DNA of 64,000 bases, taken from contig NZ_DAOKZA010000011.1 in the NCBI RefSeq assembly GCF_035325925.1, forward strand, positions 37,503-101,502. Reading direction: 5' to 3'. The DNA is from Calidifontimicrobium sp035325925 (GTDB lineage: Bacteria; Pseudomonadota; Gammaproteobacteria; Burkholderiales; Burkholderiaceae_C). Numbering within the stretch: position 1 is the stretch's first letter; the number at the start of each line of letters is the position of its first letter. Shown one piece after another: positions 45,567-56,567 of this stretch. Position numbers and translations under genes: made by a program. The notes under the pieces are model-generated. The model made no database searches and was not told the origin of the DNA. It was given only the letters and a program-made list of their open reading frames with translations.

Positions 45567-46565
45567 ATGAAACGACTGATCGCCGCCTCGCTGCTCGTGT
45601 GCATCGCCGCCCAGGCGCAGGTCCAGGACAAGGCCCTGGTCGAACGCGCCCGTGCCGAGGGCAAGGCGTCGTTCTACGCCAACATCACTGCGGTCGAGCC
45701 GATCATGAAGGCGTTCACCGCCGACACCGGCGTGAAGGCCGAGTACACGCGCATCTCGACGTCGAAGTTCGTCGCCACCGCGATCACCGAGTTCGAGGCC
45801 GGCAAGCTGATGGCCGACGTGGTGCAGGCGCCGCTGCCGGTGCTCGAACTGCTGAAGGAAAAGGGCGTGCTCGCAGCCTACCGCTCGCCGGCGGCCGCGG
45901 GCTACCCCGAGTGGACGCGCAAGGACGCGCACATCCAGCTGTTCGGCATCGAGTACGTCGCGCTGATCTACAACAAGGAGCGCGTGAAGAAGGAGGACGT
46001 GCCGACGCGCTACGAGGACCTGACGCTGCCGAAGTGGCGCAACCAGATCGTGATGGCCAACCCGGCCAACCACCCGACGACGATCTCCTGGCTGGTCGGC
46101 CTGAAGGAGAACGTGTTCAAGACCGAGGCCGAGTGGCGCACGTTCCTGCAGGGTCTGGCGGCGAACCGGCCGATGTTCGTCGCCTCGTTCGGCCCCACCC
46201 CGGCGCCGGTCGAGAGCGGCGAGAAGCTGATCGCGATCTCGATGCCCAAGTACATCGTCACCAAGGCACCGGCGCCGCTGGACTGGGCGCGCGTGTCGCA
46301 GCCGATGATGGGCACGCCGCGCGCGATCGCGGTGACGTCGAAGGCGCCGCACCCGGCGGCGGCGCGCGCCTTTGTCGACTACTGGTTGTCGCAGCAGTCG
46401 ATGCAGGTGCTGGCCAGGGACGTCGGCGAGTACGTGCTCGCGCCGGGCGTGCACCCGCCGATCGACGGCATCCAGGACGCGAAGGTGATCCCGATCCGCG
46501 AGTTGTCGGACGACGAGATCCAGAAGTGGGGCGACGAGTTCAAGAAGATCTTCGACGTCAAGTAG
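45567..46565 (+). CDS. ABC transporter periplasmic binding protein (Fbp/polyamine-like family)
   Basis: 332 residues. Signal peptide about 1-18 (MKRLIAASLLVCIAAQAQ). The mature protein belongs to the family of iron(III), polyamine and aminoethylphosphonate binding proteins: ASFYANITAVEPIMKAFTAD at the first lobe, TWR-type hinge segments, and PHPAAARAFVDYWLSQQSMQ near the end. The adjacent tyrosine pair that holds iron in FbpA is not evident, so iron is doubtful. It starts a three-gene importer set with an ATPase and a fused double permease. Confidence 0.88.
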   Translation: MKRLIAASLLVCIAAQAQVQDKALVERARAEGKASFYANITAVEPIMKAFTADTGVKAEYTRISTSKFVATAITEFEAGKLMADVVQAPLPVLELLKEKGVLAAYRSPAAAGYPEWTRKDAHIQLFGIEYVALIYNKERVKKEDVPTRYEDLTLPKWRNQIVMANPANHPTTISWLVGLKENVFKTEAEWRTFLQGLAANRPMFVASFGPTPAPVESGEKLIAISMPKYIVTKAPAPLDWARVSQPMMGTPRAIAVTSKAPHPAAARAFVDYWLSQQSMQVLARDVGEYVLAPGVHPPIDGIQDAKVIPIRELSDDEIQKWGDEFKKIFDVK

Positions 46566-46578
46566 CCGCAGCGCGCCC

Positions 46579-47664
<1,086 letters not shown>

Positions 47665-47674
47665 GCGCGGCGCG

Positions 47675-49348
47675 ATGGACCCGCGCCGCACCCGCCTGAC
47701 CTGGCTGCTGATCGCCATCGTCGGCGCGCTCACCGTGGCGCCGGTGCTGATGCTGCTGCTGGGCAGCTTCTCCGAGGGGCTGACCGCGTTCGGCCAGTTC
47801 ACCGTCGACAAGTACGTCCAGGCGTACAGCGACCCGGCGTTCCTCGACGTGATGTTCAACACCACGGTGTTCGTGCTCGGCTCGTCGACGCTGTCGACGG
47901 TGCTGGCGATCTTCCTCGCGTACCTGAACACGCGCACCGACATCCCGTTCAAGTTCCTGTTCGGCGTGCTGTCGATCATCCCGATGATGATCCCGCACCT
48001 GCTGTTCTCGGTCAGCTGGGCGCTGCTGCTGAATCCGTCGAACGGGCTGATCAACGTCGGCCTGATGCAGCTGTTCGGGCTCGACGGCGCCCCGTTCGAC
48101 ATCTACACGCTGTGGGGCATGATCCTCGTCGAGGGGCTGCTCGACCTGCCGATCGCCTACCTGATCATCGCGCCGGCGATGGCCTCGTTCGACGTCGCGC
48201 TCGAGGAGTCGTCGCGGGTGTTCGGCGCCAGCCCCTGGCGCACGCTGCTGCGCGTGACGCTGCCGGTGCTGCGCCCGGCGATCCTCGCCGCGTTCATCCT
48301 CGGCATCGTGCGCAGCCTGGCGTCGTTCGCGGTGCCGCAGGTGCTGGGCATGCCGGGGCGCGTGCAGGTGCTGGCCACGCACCTGTACGAGATGATCGCC
48401 ACCGGCTTCGCCACCGACTACGGCAAGGCCGCCGCGGTGGGCATGAGCGTGCTGGTGACCTCGGTGACGCTGATCGTCGTGTACCGCGCGCTGACCGCCG
48501 AGAGCGAGAAGTTCGTGACCATCTCCAGCCGCGGCTTCCGCCCGACGGTGATCGAGCTCGGACGCGCGCGGCTGCCGCTGTTCGCGCTGGTCGGCGTGCT
48601 GTCGTTCGTGCTCATCGTGCTGCCGGTGGCGGTGCTCGCCTACACGTCGCTGGTGCCGTACTCGATGCTGCCGAGCGCGCGCGCCTTCGAGGCGATGAGC
48701 CTGAAGCACTGGCGCGACGTGTTCGCCGACCCGATCTCGCTGCTGGCGCTGAAGAACAGCCTGTTCCTCGCGGTCGTCGGCGCGACGCTGGGCGTGCTGC
48801 TGTCGGTGTTCGTCGCCTACGTGATCGTCAAGGTGAAGACGCGCGGCGCGGGCATCCTCGAGTCGCTGAGCTACCTGTCGTTCTCGTTCCCCGGCATCGT
48901 GATCGGCGTGGGCTTCATGTGGTTCTTCGTGCAGACGCCGCTGTACGCGACCATCTGGGCGCTGCTGCTGGGTTACATCGCGACTTACCTGCCGTACGGC
49001 ATCCGGCCGATGTCGAGCGCGTTCATCCAGATCCACGCCCACCTCGAGGAGTCGTCGCTGGTGTGCGGGGCGAGCCCGATGACGACGATGCGCCGCATCA
49101 TCGTGCCGCTGCTGATCCCGGGCATCGTCTCGGGGTGGATCCTGATGGCGTCGATGTTCATTCGCGAGCTGACGCTGTCGGTGGTGCTGTCGCGCCCGGG
49201 CACCGAGGTGCTCGCGGTGCAGATCCTGCGCTTTGCCGAGGACGGACTGTGGGGCCGGCTGTCGGCGCTGGGCATCGTGATGATCGCGATCTCGACGGCG
49301 CTGGTGGTGGCCGCCACCGTCGTCGGCAACCGCTTCAAGACCGCCTGA
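47675..49348 (+). CDS. ABC transporter permease, fused double type (FbpB-like)
   Basis: 557-residue inner-membrane protein with two permease units in tandem, each ending in an EAA loop: LEESSRVFGASPWRTLLRVTLPVL (about 180-205) and LEESSLVCGASPMTTMRRIIVPLL (about 485-508), given here as LEESSRVFGASPW and LEESSLVCGASPM. About 12 helices. The two-in-one arrangement is typical of iron(III)- and aminoethylphosphonate-type importers. The ATG at 47675 is preferred over longer frames overlapping the ATPase gene. Confidence 0.92.
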   Translation: MDPRRTRLTWLLIAIVGALTVAPVLMLLLGSFSEGLTAFGQFTVDKYVQAYSDPAFLDVMFNTTVFVLGSSTLSTVLAIFLAYLNTRTDIPFKFLFGVLSIIPMMIPHLLFSVSWALLLNPSNGLINVGLMQLFGLDGAPFDIYTLWGMILVEGLLDLPIAYLIIAPAMASFDVALEESSRVFGASPWRTLLRVTLPVLRPAILAAFILGIVRSLASFAVPQVLGMPGRVQVLATHLYEMIATGFATDYGKAAAVGMSVLVTSVTLIVVYRALTAESEKFVTISSRGFRPTVIELGRARLPLFALVGVLSFVLIVLPVAVLAYTSLVPYSMLPSARAFEAMSLKHWRDVFADPISLLALKNSLFLAVVGATLGVLLSVFVAYVIVKVKTRGAGILESLSYLSFSFPGIVIGVGFMWFFVQTPLYATIWALLLGYIATYLPYGIRPMSSAFIQIHAHLEESSLVCGASPMTTMRRIIVPLLIPGIVSGWILMASMFIRELTLSVVLSRPGTEVLAVQILRFAEDGLWGRLSALGIVMIAISTALVVAATVVGNRFKTA

Positions 49349-49485
49349 TCGCGTCCTCCTGCCGGGCGCCGCAGCCGTCTCGTCCAAGCGTGCCCTGCGT
49401 GGCGCGGGCCGCGGGCGGCGAAAGCCTCGAGGACCGTACGCGTCTCGGCACGGGTTCGATGCCCGCCCCGCGCGGTGCCACGACC

Positions 49486-49491
49486 TACAAT
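49486..49491 (+). promoter_or_regulatory. Probable -10 hexamer upstream of valS
   Basis: TACAAT, 83 bases before the valS ATG, so the transcript would have a leader of about 75 bases. No -35 hexamer stands out. The leader shows no recognisable riboswitch or attenuator. Confidence 0.4.
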
Positions 49492-49574
49492 CGTCGCCCC
49501 GTCCGTCCTGGCTGCCCGGGCGCGGCAGGCGTCGCGCCGACGCCCCGCCCGGCCCCGTCCTGCCCCTTCGATCC

Positions 49575-52439
49575 ATGAGCGAACTCGCGAAGTCCTTCGA
49601 TCCCGCGTCCATCGAGCCACGCTGGTCGGCGCTGTGGGAGCGCGTCGGCGCCTACGCGCCGACGCTGGACGCGACGAAGCCGTCGTTCGCGATCCAGCTG
49701 CCGCCGCCGAACGTCACCGGCACGCTGCACATGGGGCACGCGTTCAACCAGACGATCATGGACGCGCTGACCCGCTACCACCGCATGCGCGGCTTCAACA
49801 CGCTGTGGCTGCCGGGCACCGACCACGCCGGCATCGCGACGCAGATCGTCGTCGAGCGGCAGTTGCAGGAAGTCGGCATCAGCCGCCACGACGTCGGTCG
49901 CGACGCCTTTCTGAAGCACGTGTGGGACTGGAAGCAGCGCAGCGGCTCGACGATCACGAACCAGATGAAGCGCCTCGGCGACAGCGTCGACTGGTCGCGC
50001 GAGTACTTCACGATGGACGAGAAGCTCTCGACCGTCGTCACCGAGACCTTCGTGCGCCTGTACGACGAAGGCCTGATCTACCGCGGCAAGCGGCTCGTCA
50101 ACTGGGACCCGGTGCTGATGTCGGCCGTCTCCGATCTCGAGGTCGAGAGCGAGGAGGAGGACGGCTTCCTGTGGCACATCCGCTACCCGCTGGTCGATCC
50201 GGACGGCCGCCTGAAGGCGGCCACGGGCCTCGACTCGCTGGTGGTGGCCACCACGCGCCCCGAGACGATGCTCGGCGACACCGCGGTGATGGTGCACCCC
50301 GACGACGAGCGCTACACCGCCCTCGTCGGCAAGACGGTGCGCCTGCCGCTGTGTGACCGCGAGGTCCCCGTCATCGCCGACGACTACGTCGACCGCGAGT
50401 TCGGCACCGGCGTGGTCAAGGTCACGCCGGCGCACGATGCCAACGACTACGCGGTGGGCCAGCGCCACGGCCTGCCGCTGATCGGCATCCTCTCGCTCGA
50501 CGCCAAGGTCAACGACCACGCGCCGGTGCCGTACCGCGGGCTCGACCGCTTCGTCGCGCGCAAGCAGGTGGTGGCCGACCTCGACGCGCTGGGCCTGCTC
50601 GTCGAGACGAAGAAGCACAAGCTGATGGTGCCGCGCTGCGCGCGCACCGGGCAGGTGGTCGAGCCGATGCTCACCGACCAGTGGTTCGTCGCGACCACCA
50701 GGCCGGGCGCCGACGGCAAGAGCATCGCGCAGCAGGCGATCGACGCGGTGGCCTCGGGCGCCGTGACCTTCGTGCCCGAGCAGTGGGTCAACACCTACAA
50801 CCAGTGGATGCACCACATCCAGGACTGGTGCATCTCGCGCCAGCTGTGGTGGGGCCACCAGATCCCGGCGTGGTACGGCATCGACGGCCAGGTCTACGTC
50901 GCGCGCGACGAGGCCGAGGCGCGCGCCAAGGCCACCGCCGACGGCTACGCCGGCCCGCTGCAGCGCGACCCCGACGTGCTCGACACCTGGTACTCGTCGG
51001 CGCTGGTGCCGTTCTCGACGCTGGGCTGGCCGGCGAAGACGGTCGAACAGGACCTGTTCCTGCCGTCGACGGTGCTCGTCACCGGCTTCGACATCATCTT
51101 CTTCTGGGTCGCCCGGATGATCATGATGACGACGCACTTCACCGGCAAGGTGCCGTTCCGCCACGTCTACATCCACGGCCTGGTGCGCGACTCGCACGGC
51201 CACAAGATGAGCAAGAGCGAGGGCAACGTGCTCGACCCGGTCGATCTGATCGACGGCATCGCGCTCGAGCCGCTGCTGGACAAACGCACCACCGGGCTGC
51301 GCCGCCCCGAGACCGCGCCGAAGGTGCGCGAGGCGACGAAGAAGGAGTTCCCCGACGGCATCCCGGCGTTCGGCGCCGACGCGCTGCGCTTCACGATGGC
51401 CAGCTACGCCACCCTCGGGCGCAACGTCAACTTCGACACCAAGCGCTGCGAGGGCTACCGCAACTTCTGCAACAAGCTGTGGAACGCGACGCGCTTCGTG
51501 CTGATGCAGGTCGACGGGCTCGGCGACGTCGAGCGCGGCATCGTCGAGTGCGCGCACGATTGCGGCCCCGACGGCACGCTGCACTTCTCGCACGCCGACA
51601 AGTGGATCGTCAGCGAGCTGCAGCGCGTCGAGGCCGCGGTGGCGCAGGGCTTCGCCGACTACCGGCTCGACAACGTCGCCAACGCGATCTACGCCTTCGT
51701 CTGGGACGAGTACTGCGACTGGTACCTCGAGATCGCCAAGGCGCAGCTCGCCCAGGGCACGGCGGCGCAGCAGCGCGCGACGCGGCGCACGCTGCTGCGC
51801 GTGCTCGAGGCGGTGCTGCGACTGCTGCACCCGATCACGCCGTTCGTCACCGCCGAGCTGTGGGAGAAGGTCGCGCCGGCGGCCGGCCGCGCGGTCGACG
51901 GCGGCATCGTCGTCGCGCCCTACCCGCAGGCGCAGCTCGAACGCGTCGACGCCGCCGCCGACGCCTGGGTCGCCCGGCTGAAGGCCCTGGTGGGCACCTG
52001 CCGCACGCTGCGCAGCGAGATGGGGCTCGCCCCCGGCGAGCGCGTGCCGCTGCTCGCCCATGGCAGCGGTGACGATGCCGGCTTCGTCGCCGAGGCGGCG
52101 CCGCTGCTGCGCGCGCTGGCGCGGCTGGCCGAGGTGCGGCTGATCGAACCCGAGTCCGCTTTCGCGCAGGCCACGCAGGCGGCCCCGGTGGCGGTGCTCG
52201 GCGACCTGCGCGTGGCGCTGCACGTCGAGGTCGACATGGCGGCCGAACGCGCGCGGCTCGAGCGCGAGATCGCGCGGCTCGACGCCGAGGTGGCGAAGGC
52301 GCAGGCCAAGCTGGGCAACGCCAGCTTCGTCGAGCGCGCGCCGGCGGCGGTGGTCGAGCAGGAGCGCCAGCGCCTGGCCGGCTTCACGCAGACGCTGCGT
52401 CGTCTGCGAGATCAGGCGGCTCGTCTGCCGGCAGCCTGA
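49575..52439 (+). CDS. valS: Valyl-tRNA synthetase
   Basis: 954-residue class I synthetase. HIGH motif as HMGH (52-55) in GTLHMGHAFNQT, editing domain CP1 with VVATTRPETMLGDTAV (about 220), KMSKS exactly conserved at 544-548, anticodon-binding domain following, and a C-terminal coiled-coil (about 880-945; e.g. EREIARLDAEVAKAQAKL) that contacts tRNA. Length equals E. coli ValS (951). Its last 56 bases overlap the convergent dehydrogenase gene. Confidence 0.97.
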   Translation: MSELAKSFDPASIEPRWSALWERVGAYAPTLDATKPSFAIQLPPPNVTGTLHMGHAFNQTIMDALTRYHRMRGFNTLWLPGTDHAGIATQIVVERQLQEVGISRHDVGRDAFLKHVWDWKQRSGSTITNQMKRLGDSVDWSREYFTMDEKLSTVVTETFVRLYDEGLIYRGKRLVNWDPVLMSAVSDLEVESEEEDGFLWHIRYPLVDPDGRLKAATGLDSLVVATTRPETMLGDTAVMVHPDDERYTALVGKTVRLPLCDREVPVIADDYVDREFGTGVVKVTPAHDANDYAVGQRHGLPLIGILSLDAKVNDHAPVPYRGLDRFVARKQVVADLDALGLLVETKKHKLMVPRCARTGQVVEPMLTDQWFVATTRPGADGKSIAQQAIDAVASGAVTFVPEQWVNTYNQWMHHIQDWCISRQLWWGHQIPAWYGIDGQVYVARDEAEARAKATADGYAGPLQRDPDVLDTWYSSALVPFSTLGWPAKTVEQDLFLPSTVLVTGFDIIFFWVARMIMMTTHFTGKVPFRHVYIHGLVRDSHGHKMSKSEGNVLDPVDLIDGIALEPLLDKRTTGLRRPETAPKVREATKKEFPDGIPAFGADALRFTMASYATLGRNVNFDTKRCEGYRNFCNKLWNATRFVLMQVDGLGDVERGIVECAHDCGPDGTLHFSHADKWIVSELQRVEAAVAQGFADYRLDNVANAIYAFVWDEYCDWYLEIAKAQLAQGTAAQQRATRRTLLRVLEAVLRLLHPITPFVTAELWEKVAPAAGRAVDGGIVVAPYPQAQLERVDAAADAWVARLKALVGTCRTLRSEMGLAPGERVPLLAHGSGDDAGFVAEAAPLLRALARLAEVRLIEPESAFAQATQAAPVAVLGDLRVALHVEVDMAAERARLEREIARLDAEVAKAQAKLGNASFVERAPAAVVEQERQRLAGFTQTLRRLRDQAARLPAA

Positions 52440-53358
52440 ACTCGGGCGCCGCGTCGGGGCGCTCGCCGAGCAGCTCGTCGATGCGGCGCGCGACCATCCA
52501 CGCGCCGCGCCGGCGCGACTCGCGGGTGATGCCGGCCACGTGCGGCGTGACCTGCAGCGTGTCGATGTCCGACAGCGGCCGCCCGGCGTCGAGCAGCCCC
52601 GGCTCGACGCTGTCGAGCCAGGCCGCGGCCATGCGCCCGCTGCCGAGGACGTCGGCCAGCGCGGCCTCGTCGAACAGGCTCGAGCGCGACAGGCTGACCA
52701 GCACCTGGTCGGGCTTGCAGAACGGCAGGAAGCGGTCGCCGAGCAGGCCGCGGTAGCGGTTGAAGTACGGCAGCATCACGCACAGCGCGTCGCTGCGCTC
52801 GACGAGCTCGCGCAGCGGCAGCGGCATCACGCCCCAGCGCGCCCACAGGCCGTCGTTGGCGTGCACCGCCGGGTCGTAGCCGACCACGCGCGAGCCGAAG
52901 GCCGCCAGCAGCGGCACCAGCGCCGGCGTCGCCGGCACCAGGCCGACCAGGCCGACGGTGACGCCGCCCAACTCGCGCCCGACCTGCGCGCCGTCCTCGG
53001 TGACCACCGGCACGCGGCGCAGCAGCGCGAGCAGCGCGCCGATCACGAACTCGGCCTCGGCCGCCGCGCTCGCCGCGCCGCTGCGCACGATCTCGACGCC
53101 GGCGCGCTGGCACGCGGCGGTGTCGATCGCCTCGACGCCGTTGCCGACCACGCCGACGGCGCGCAGCACCGGCGCGTAGTGCAGCATCGTCGCGTCGAGC
53201 GCGACCGCCGGCGGCATGACCAGCGCGCGCACGTTGAACAGCGCCTGCCGGAACGCGCGCGGGTCGCGCACCAGCTCGGGCGCGTAGCGCACCGCGTGGC
53301 GCTGCTGCAGCCACTGCATCACCTGCGCGTCGATCGGTTCGACGATCAGCACGTCCAT
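52384..53358 (-). CDS. D-2-hydroxyacid dehydrogenase family protein with altered NAD motif
   Basis: 324 residues of the D-isomer-specific 2-hydroxyacid dehydrogenase family. The nucleotide-binding turn that should read GxGxxG is GLVGLVPAT, so the second and third glycines are altered. The catalytic Arg is in SLSRSSLFDEAAL, a Glu in SVEPGL and the catalytic His in VTPHVAGIT. Substrate and activity uncertain. Its C-terminal 18 codons are antisense to the valS 3' end. The start is the ATG at 53358, divergent from galU. Confidence 0.82.
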   Translation of the reverse strand: MDVLIVEPIDAQVMQWLQQRHAVRYAPELVRDPRAFRQALFNVRALVMPPAVALDATMLHYAPVLRAVGVVGNGVEAIDTAACQRAGVEIVRSGAASAAAEAEFVIGALLALLRRVPVVTEDGAQVGRELGGVTVGLVGLVPATPALVPLLAAFGSRVVGYDPAVHANDGLWARWGVMPLPLRELVERSDALCVMLPYFNRYRGLLGDRFLPFCKPDQVLVSLSRSSLFDEAALADVLGSGRMAAAWLDSVEPGLLDAGRPLSDIDTLQVTPHVAGITRESRRRGAWMVARRIDELLGERPDAAPEFRLPADEPPDLADDAASA

Positions 53359-53403
53359 GCGATTCGCGGCCTTCGGTCAGCGAGCGCGGCGCGCGTCGCG
53401 TGA

Positions 53404-53409
53404 CAGAAT
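53404..53409 (+). promoter_or_regulatory. Probable -10 hexamer of galU
   Basis: CAGAAT, 31 bases before the galU ATG at 53441, in the divergent gap with the dehydrogenase gene. No -35 hexamer is evident. Confidence 0.35.
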
Positions 53410-53440
53410 CCCCTCTCCCCCTGCAGGCACACCCGCATCG

Positions 53441-54316
<876 letters not shown>

Positions 54317-54331
54317 CGGGCGGCGGCGCGC

Positions 54332-54571
54332 TCAGCGCCGTCGCAGGTAGTGCACGAACTCGTCGGCGGTCTGCACCTGCTCGAGCAGTTCGTTGCCGGT
54401 CTGGCGCGCGAAGGCCTTGAAGTCGCGCATCGAACCGGGGTCGGTGGCCACCACCTTGAGCACCTCGCCGCTGGCCATCTCGGCCAGCGCCTTCTTCGCC
54501 TTGAGGATCGGCAGCGGGCAGTTCAGGCCGCGAGTGTCGAGTTCGCGGTGCGCCTGGAGGTGGTCGGACAT
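54332..54571 (-). CDS. TusA/SirA-like sulfurtransferase
   Basis: 79 residues of the TusA fold. The catalytic Cys18 lies in the signature LDTRGLNCPLPILKAKKAL (CPxP). TusA-like proteins carry persulfide sulfur to tRNA thiolation, Moco synthesis or sulfur oxidation. It precedes no tus or mnm gene here, so the pathway is open. It is convergent with galU, with only 15 bases between the stops. Confidence 0.92.
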   Translation of the reverse strand: MSDHLQAHRELDTRGLNCPLPILKAKKALAEMASGEVLKVVATDPGSMRDFKAFARQTGNELLEQVQTADEFVHYLRRR

Positions 54572-54600
54572 GGTCGATCCCGGTCGATGGACGGATGGCG

Positions 54601-55134
54601 CTAGCCGCGCGGCGGCTCGAGGAACCGCGGCTCGATGCCGCGCGCGCGCAGCCAGTCGGCCAGCGCGAAGCCGGTGCCGGCGCGCCAGCAGCGCACCTCC
54701 GCCGGTGCGAACAGGCGGTACTCGGCGAGCTCGGGCGACAGGCGGACCTCACCGCGCGAGCGCGCGTGGTACGCGATGATCACCTGGTTCATGCGCTGGA
54801 AGTCGTACACGCCGATCAGCTCGAGCGTGTCGACCTGCAGCGCGGTCTCCTCCTCGACCTCGCGCGCGATGCCCTGCTGCGGCGTCTCGCCGGCCTCCAT
54901 GAAGCCGGTGATCAACCCGAACATGCGCCCGCTCCACGCCGCGTTGCGCGCCAGCAGCAGCTGGCCGTCGCGGTCGGTGCACTCGATCACCGCGGCGAGC
55001 ACCGGCGTCGGGTTGTTCCAGTGCGTGAAGCCGCAGGCCGGACAGCGCAGCCGCGTCTTGTCGCCGCCGTCCTCGGCCACCGCGATCGGCGCCAGCGGCG
55101 TCGCGCAGCACGGGCAGAAGCGGAACTCGCTCAC
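54601..55134 (-). CDS. Nudix hydrolase with zinc ribbon (NudC-like)
   Basis: 177 residues. An N-terminal zinc ribbon (FCPCC at 6-10 and CPAC at 31-34) is followed by a Nudix domain; the Nudix box starts at G77 (GFMEAGETP then REVEEETAL). Zinc ribbon plus Nudix is the arrangement of NADH pyrophosphatases, but the N-terminal domain of full-length NudC is missing. Likely cleaves a nucleoside diphosphate derivative. The gene lies 6 bases downstream of cysM. Confidence 0.88.
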   Translation of the reverse strand: MSEFRFCPCCATPLAPIAVAEDGGDKTRLRCPACGFTHWNNPTPVLAAVIECTDRDGQLLLARNAAWSGRMFGLITGFMEAGETPQQGIAREVEEETALQVDTLELIGVYDFQRMNQVIIAYHARSRGEVRLSPELAEYRLFAPAEVRCWRAGTGFALADWLRARGIEPRFLEPPRG

Positions 55135-55140
55135 GGCTGC

Positions 55141-56046
55141 TCAGGCGGGGAACACGCCGGTGGACAGGTAGCGGTCGCCGCGGTCGCACACGACGAAGAC
55201 GATCGTCGCGTTCTCGACCTGCTGCGCGATCTGCAGCGCCACCCAGCAGGCACCGGCCGCCGAGATGCCGGCGAACAGCCCCTCTTCGCGGGCGAGACGG
55301 CGCGCCATCTCCTCGGCGTCGGCCTGCGTCACCAGCACCAGCTCGTCGACCGCCCGCGGGTCGTAGATCTTCGGCAGGTAGGCCTCGGGCCACTTGCGGA
55401 TGCCCGGGATGCGCGAGCCCTCGGCGGGCTGAGCGCCGACGATGCGCACCGCCGGGTTCATCTCCTTCAGGTGGCGCGACACGCCGGTGATCGTGCCCGT
55501 GGTGCCCATCGCGCTGACGAAGTGCGTGATGCGGCCCTCGGTGTCGCGCCAGATCTCGGGCCCGGTGGTCTCGTAGTGGATGCGCGGGTTGTCGGCGTTG
55601 GCGAACTGGTCGAGCACCAGCCCCTTGCCGTCCTTCTGCATCTGCTCGGCGAGGTCGCGCGCGTACTCCATGCCGCCGCTCTTGGGCGTGAGGATCAGCT
55701 CTGCACCGAAGGCCTTCATCGTCTGCGCGCGCTCGATCGACAGGTCCTCGGGCATGATCAGCACCATGCGGTAGCCGCGGATCGCCGCGGCCATCGCCAG
55801 CGCGATGCCGGTGTTGCCGCTGGTGGCCTCGATCAGCGTGTCGCCCGGCTTGATCTGCCCGCGCTCCTCGGCGCGGCGGATCATGCTGATCGCCGGGCGG
55901 TCCTTCACGCTGCCGGCGGGGTTGTTGCCCTCGAGCTTGCCGAGGATCACGTTGCCGCGGCGGTCGTTGTCGACGCCGGACACGCGCTGCAGGCGCACCA
56001 GCGGCGTGCGGCCGATGGCGTCTTCGAGGGTCGGGTAGGCGGGCAT
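55141..56046 (-). CDS. cysM: Cysteine synthase CysM
   Basis: 301-residue PLP enzyme condensing O-acetylserine with sulfide or thiosulfate. PLP lysine K48 in NPAGSVKDRPA, substrate loop ATSGNTGIALAMAAA, phosphate-binding SAMGTTGTITGVSRH. The SVKDRPA and shorter length point to CysM rather than CysK. ATG at 56046. The gene is divergent from the tRNA-Leu; its 5' end lies about 105 bases from it. Confidence 0.94.
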   Translation of the reverse strand: MPAYPTLEDAIGRTPLVRLQRVSGVDNDRRGNVILGKLEGNNPAGSVKDRPAISMIRRAEERGQIKPGDTLIEATSGNTGIALAMAAAIRGYRMVLIMPEDLSIERAQTMKAFGAELILTPKSGGMEYARDLAEQMQKDGKGLVLDQFANADNPRIHYETTGPEIWRDTEGRITHFVSAMGTTGTITGVSRHLKEMNPAVRIVGAQPAEGSRIPGIRKWPEAYLPKIYDPRAVDELVLVTQADAEEMARRLAREEGLFAGISAAGACWVALQIAQQVENATIVFVVCDRGDRYLSTGVFPA

Positions 56047-56110
56047 GGTCGCGGCTCGGCTCTTCACGCGGCGATTGTCGCAGCGCGGCCCCGGGCCCGC
56101 GCAGGGTGCA

Positions 56111-56119
56111 TGTGATAAT
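56111..56119 (+). promoter_or_regulatory. Extended -10 promoter element of tRNA-Leu
   Basis: TGTGATAAT combines a TGn extension with a GATAAT hexamer (56114-56119), 31 bases before the tRNA 5' end. No -35 hexamer is needed for an extended -10. It reads away from cysM. Confidence 0.55.
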
Positions 56120-56150
56120 CCGCGCCGCGCAACTGCCACCGCAGTCCCCG

Positions 56151-56235
56151 GCCCGGGTGGCGAAATCGGTAGACGCAGGGGACTCAAAATCCCCCGGAGC
56201 AATCCGTGCCGGTTCGAGTCCGGCCCCGGGCACCA
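56151..56235 (+). tRNA. tRNA-Leu (anticodon CAA)
   Basis: 85-nt class II tRNA with encoded CCA. Acceptor GCCCGGG (56151-56157) pairs with CCCGGGC (56225-56231); anticodon stem GGGGA/TCCCC with loop CTCAAAA gives CAA; long variable arm; T-arm GGTTCGAGTCC. It reads UUG. The 3' end is a classic target for site-specific integrases, and the DNA to its right differs in character (see the island entries). Confidence 0.97.
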
Positions 56236-56347
56236 AATCGGCATCCTCTGCCGTCCGCTCACGTCCTCTTTGATCGCGTTTCCCTCTGAAACGCCTAGGG
56301 GAACCGTTCGCCCACGGTCGCTGTAGTGTGCCACCTTCCGCGGCATC

Positions 56348-56446
56348 GCGGGGGCACCTGCGGGGGCACCGATCGGCGAAAGCGGGGGCACAGGGGAACG
56401 GGAGAGGATCATTCGACGGGGCAATCGGGACGCTATGTGCCCCCGC
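56348..56446. repeat. GCGGGGGCAC repeat cluster next to the tRNA
   Basis: GCGGGGGCAC occurs exactly at 56348-56357, 56360-56369 and 56382-56391, and inverted (GTGCCCCCGC) at 56437-56446. The first two are 12 bases apart start to start, and the third follows after 22. The core GGGGGCA recurs in the cluster at 57587-57699. Confidence 0.8.
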
Positions 56447-56555
56447 CCTGGGGCGCCAGATCGTCAACAGCGCGGCCGCGTCTCGGCAACGGGTGCAGCC
56501 CCGCCGGCGCGGCTCGCGGCAGTCGCGCATCGTTGCCGCGTCAGCCAGGCGGGCC

Positions 56556-56561
56556 TATGCT
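56556..56561 (+). promoter_or_regulatory. -10 hexamer TATGCT, six bases before a GTG start
   Basis: TATGCT at 56556-56561 is followed after 6 bases by the GTG at 56568. Same geometry as the other leaderless-looking starts in the window. Confidence 0.4.
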
Positions 56562-56567
56562 GCGGCC

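Larger units (their letters stand above)
56236..56567. other. Possible attachment-site region with GCGGGGGCAC repeats
   Basis: 332 bases without a gene between the tRNA-Leu 3' end and a DUF4124 gene. It contains three direct copies and one inverted copy of a 10-mer (see the repeat entry). The arrangement suits an integration junction with integrase arm-type sites, which is inference; no second copy of the tRNA 3' end occurs in this window. Confidence 0.4.

Noticed and set aside
49485..52223. 912-codon minus-strand open frame over valS
   Set aside because: Antisense shadow of valS without any recognisable domain.
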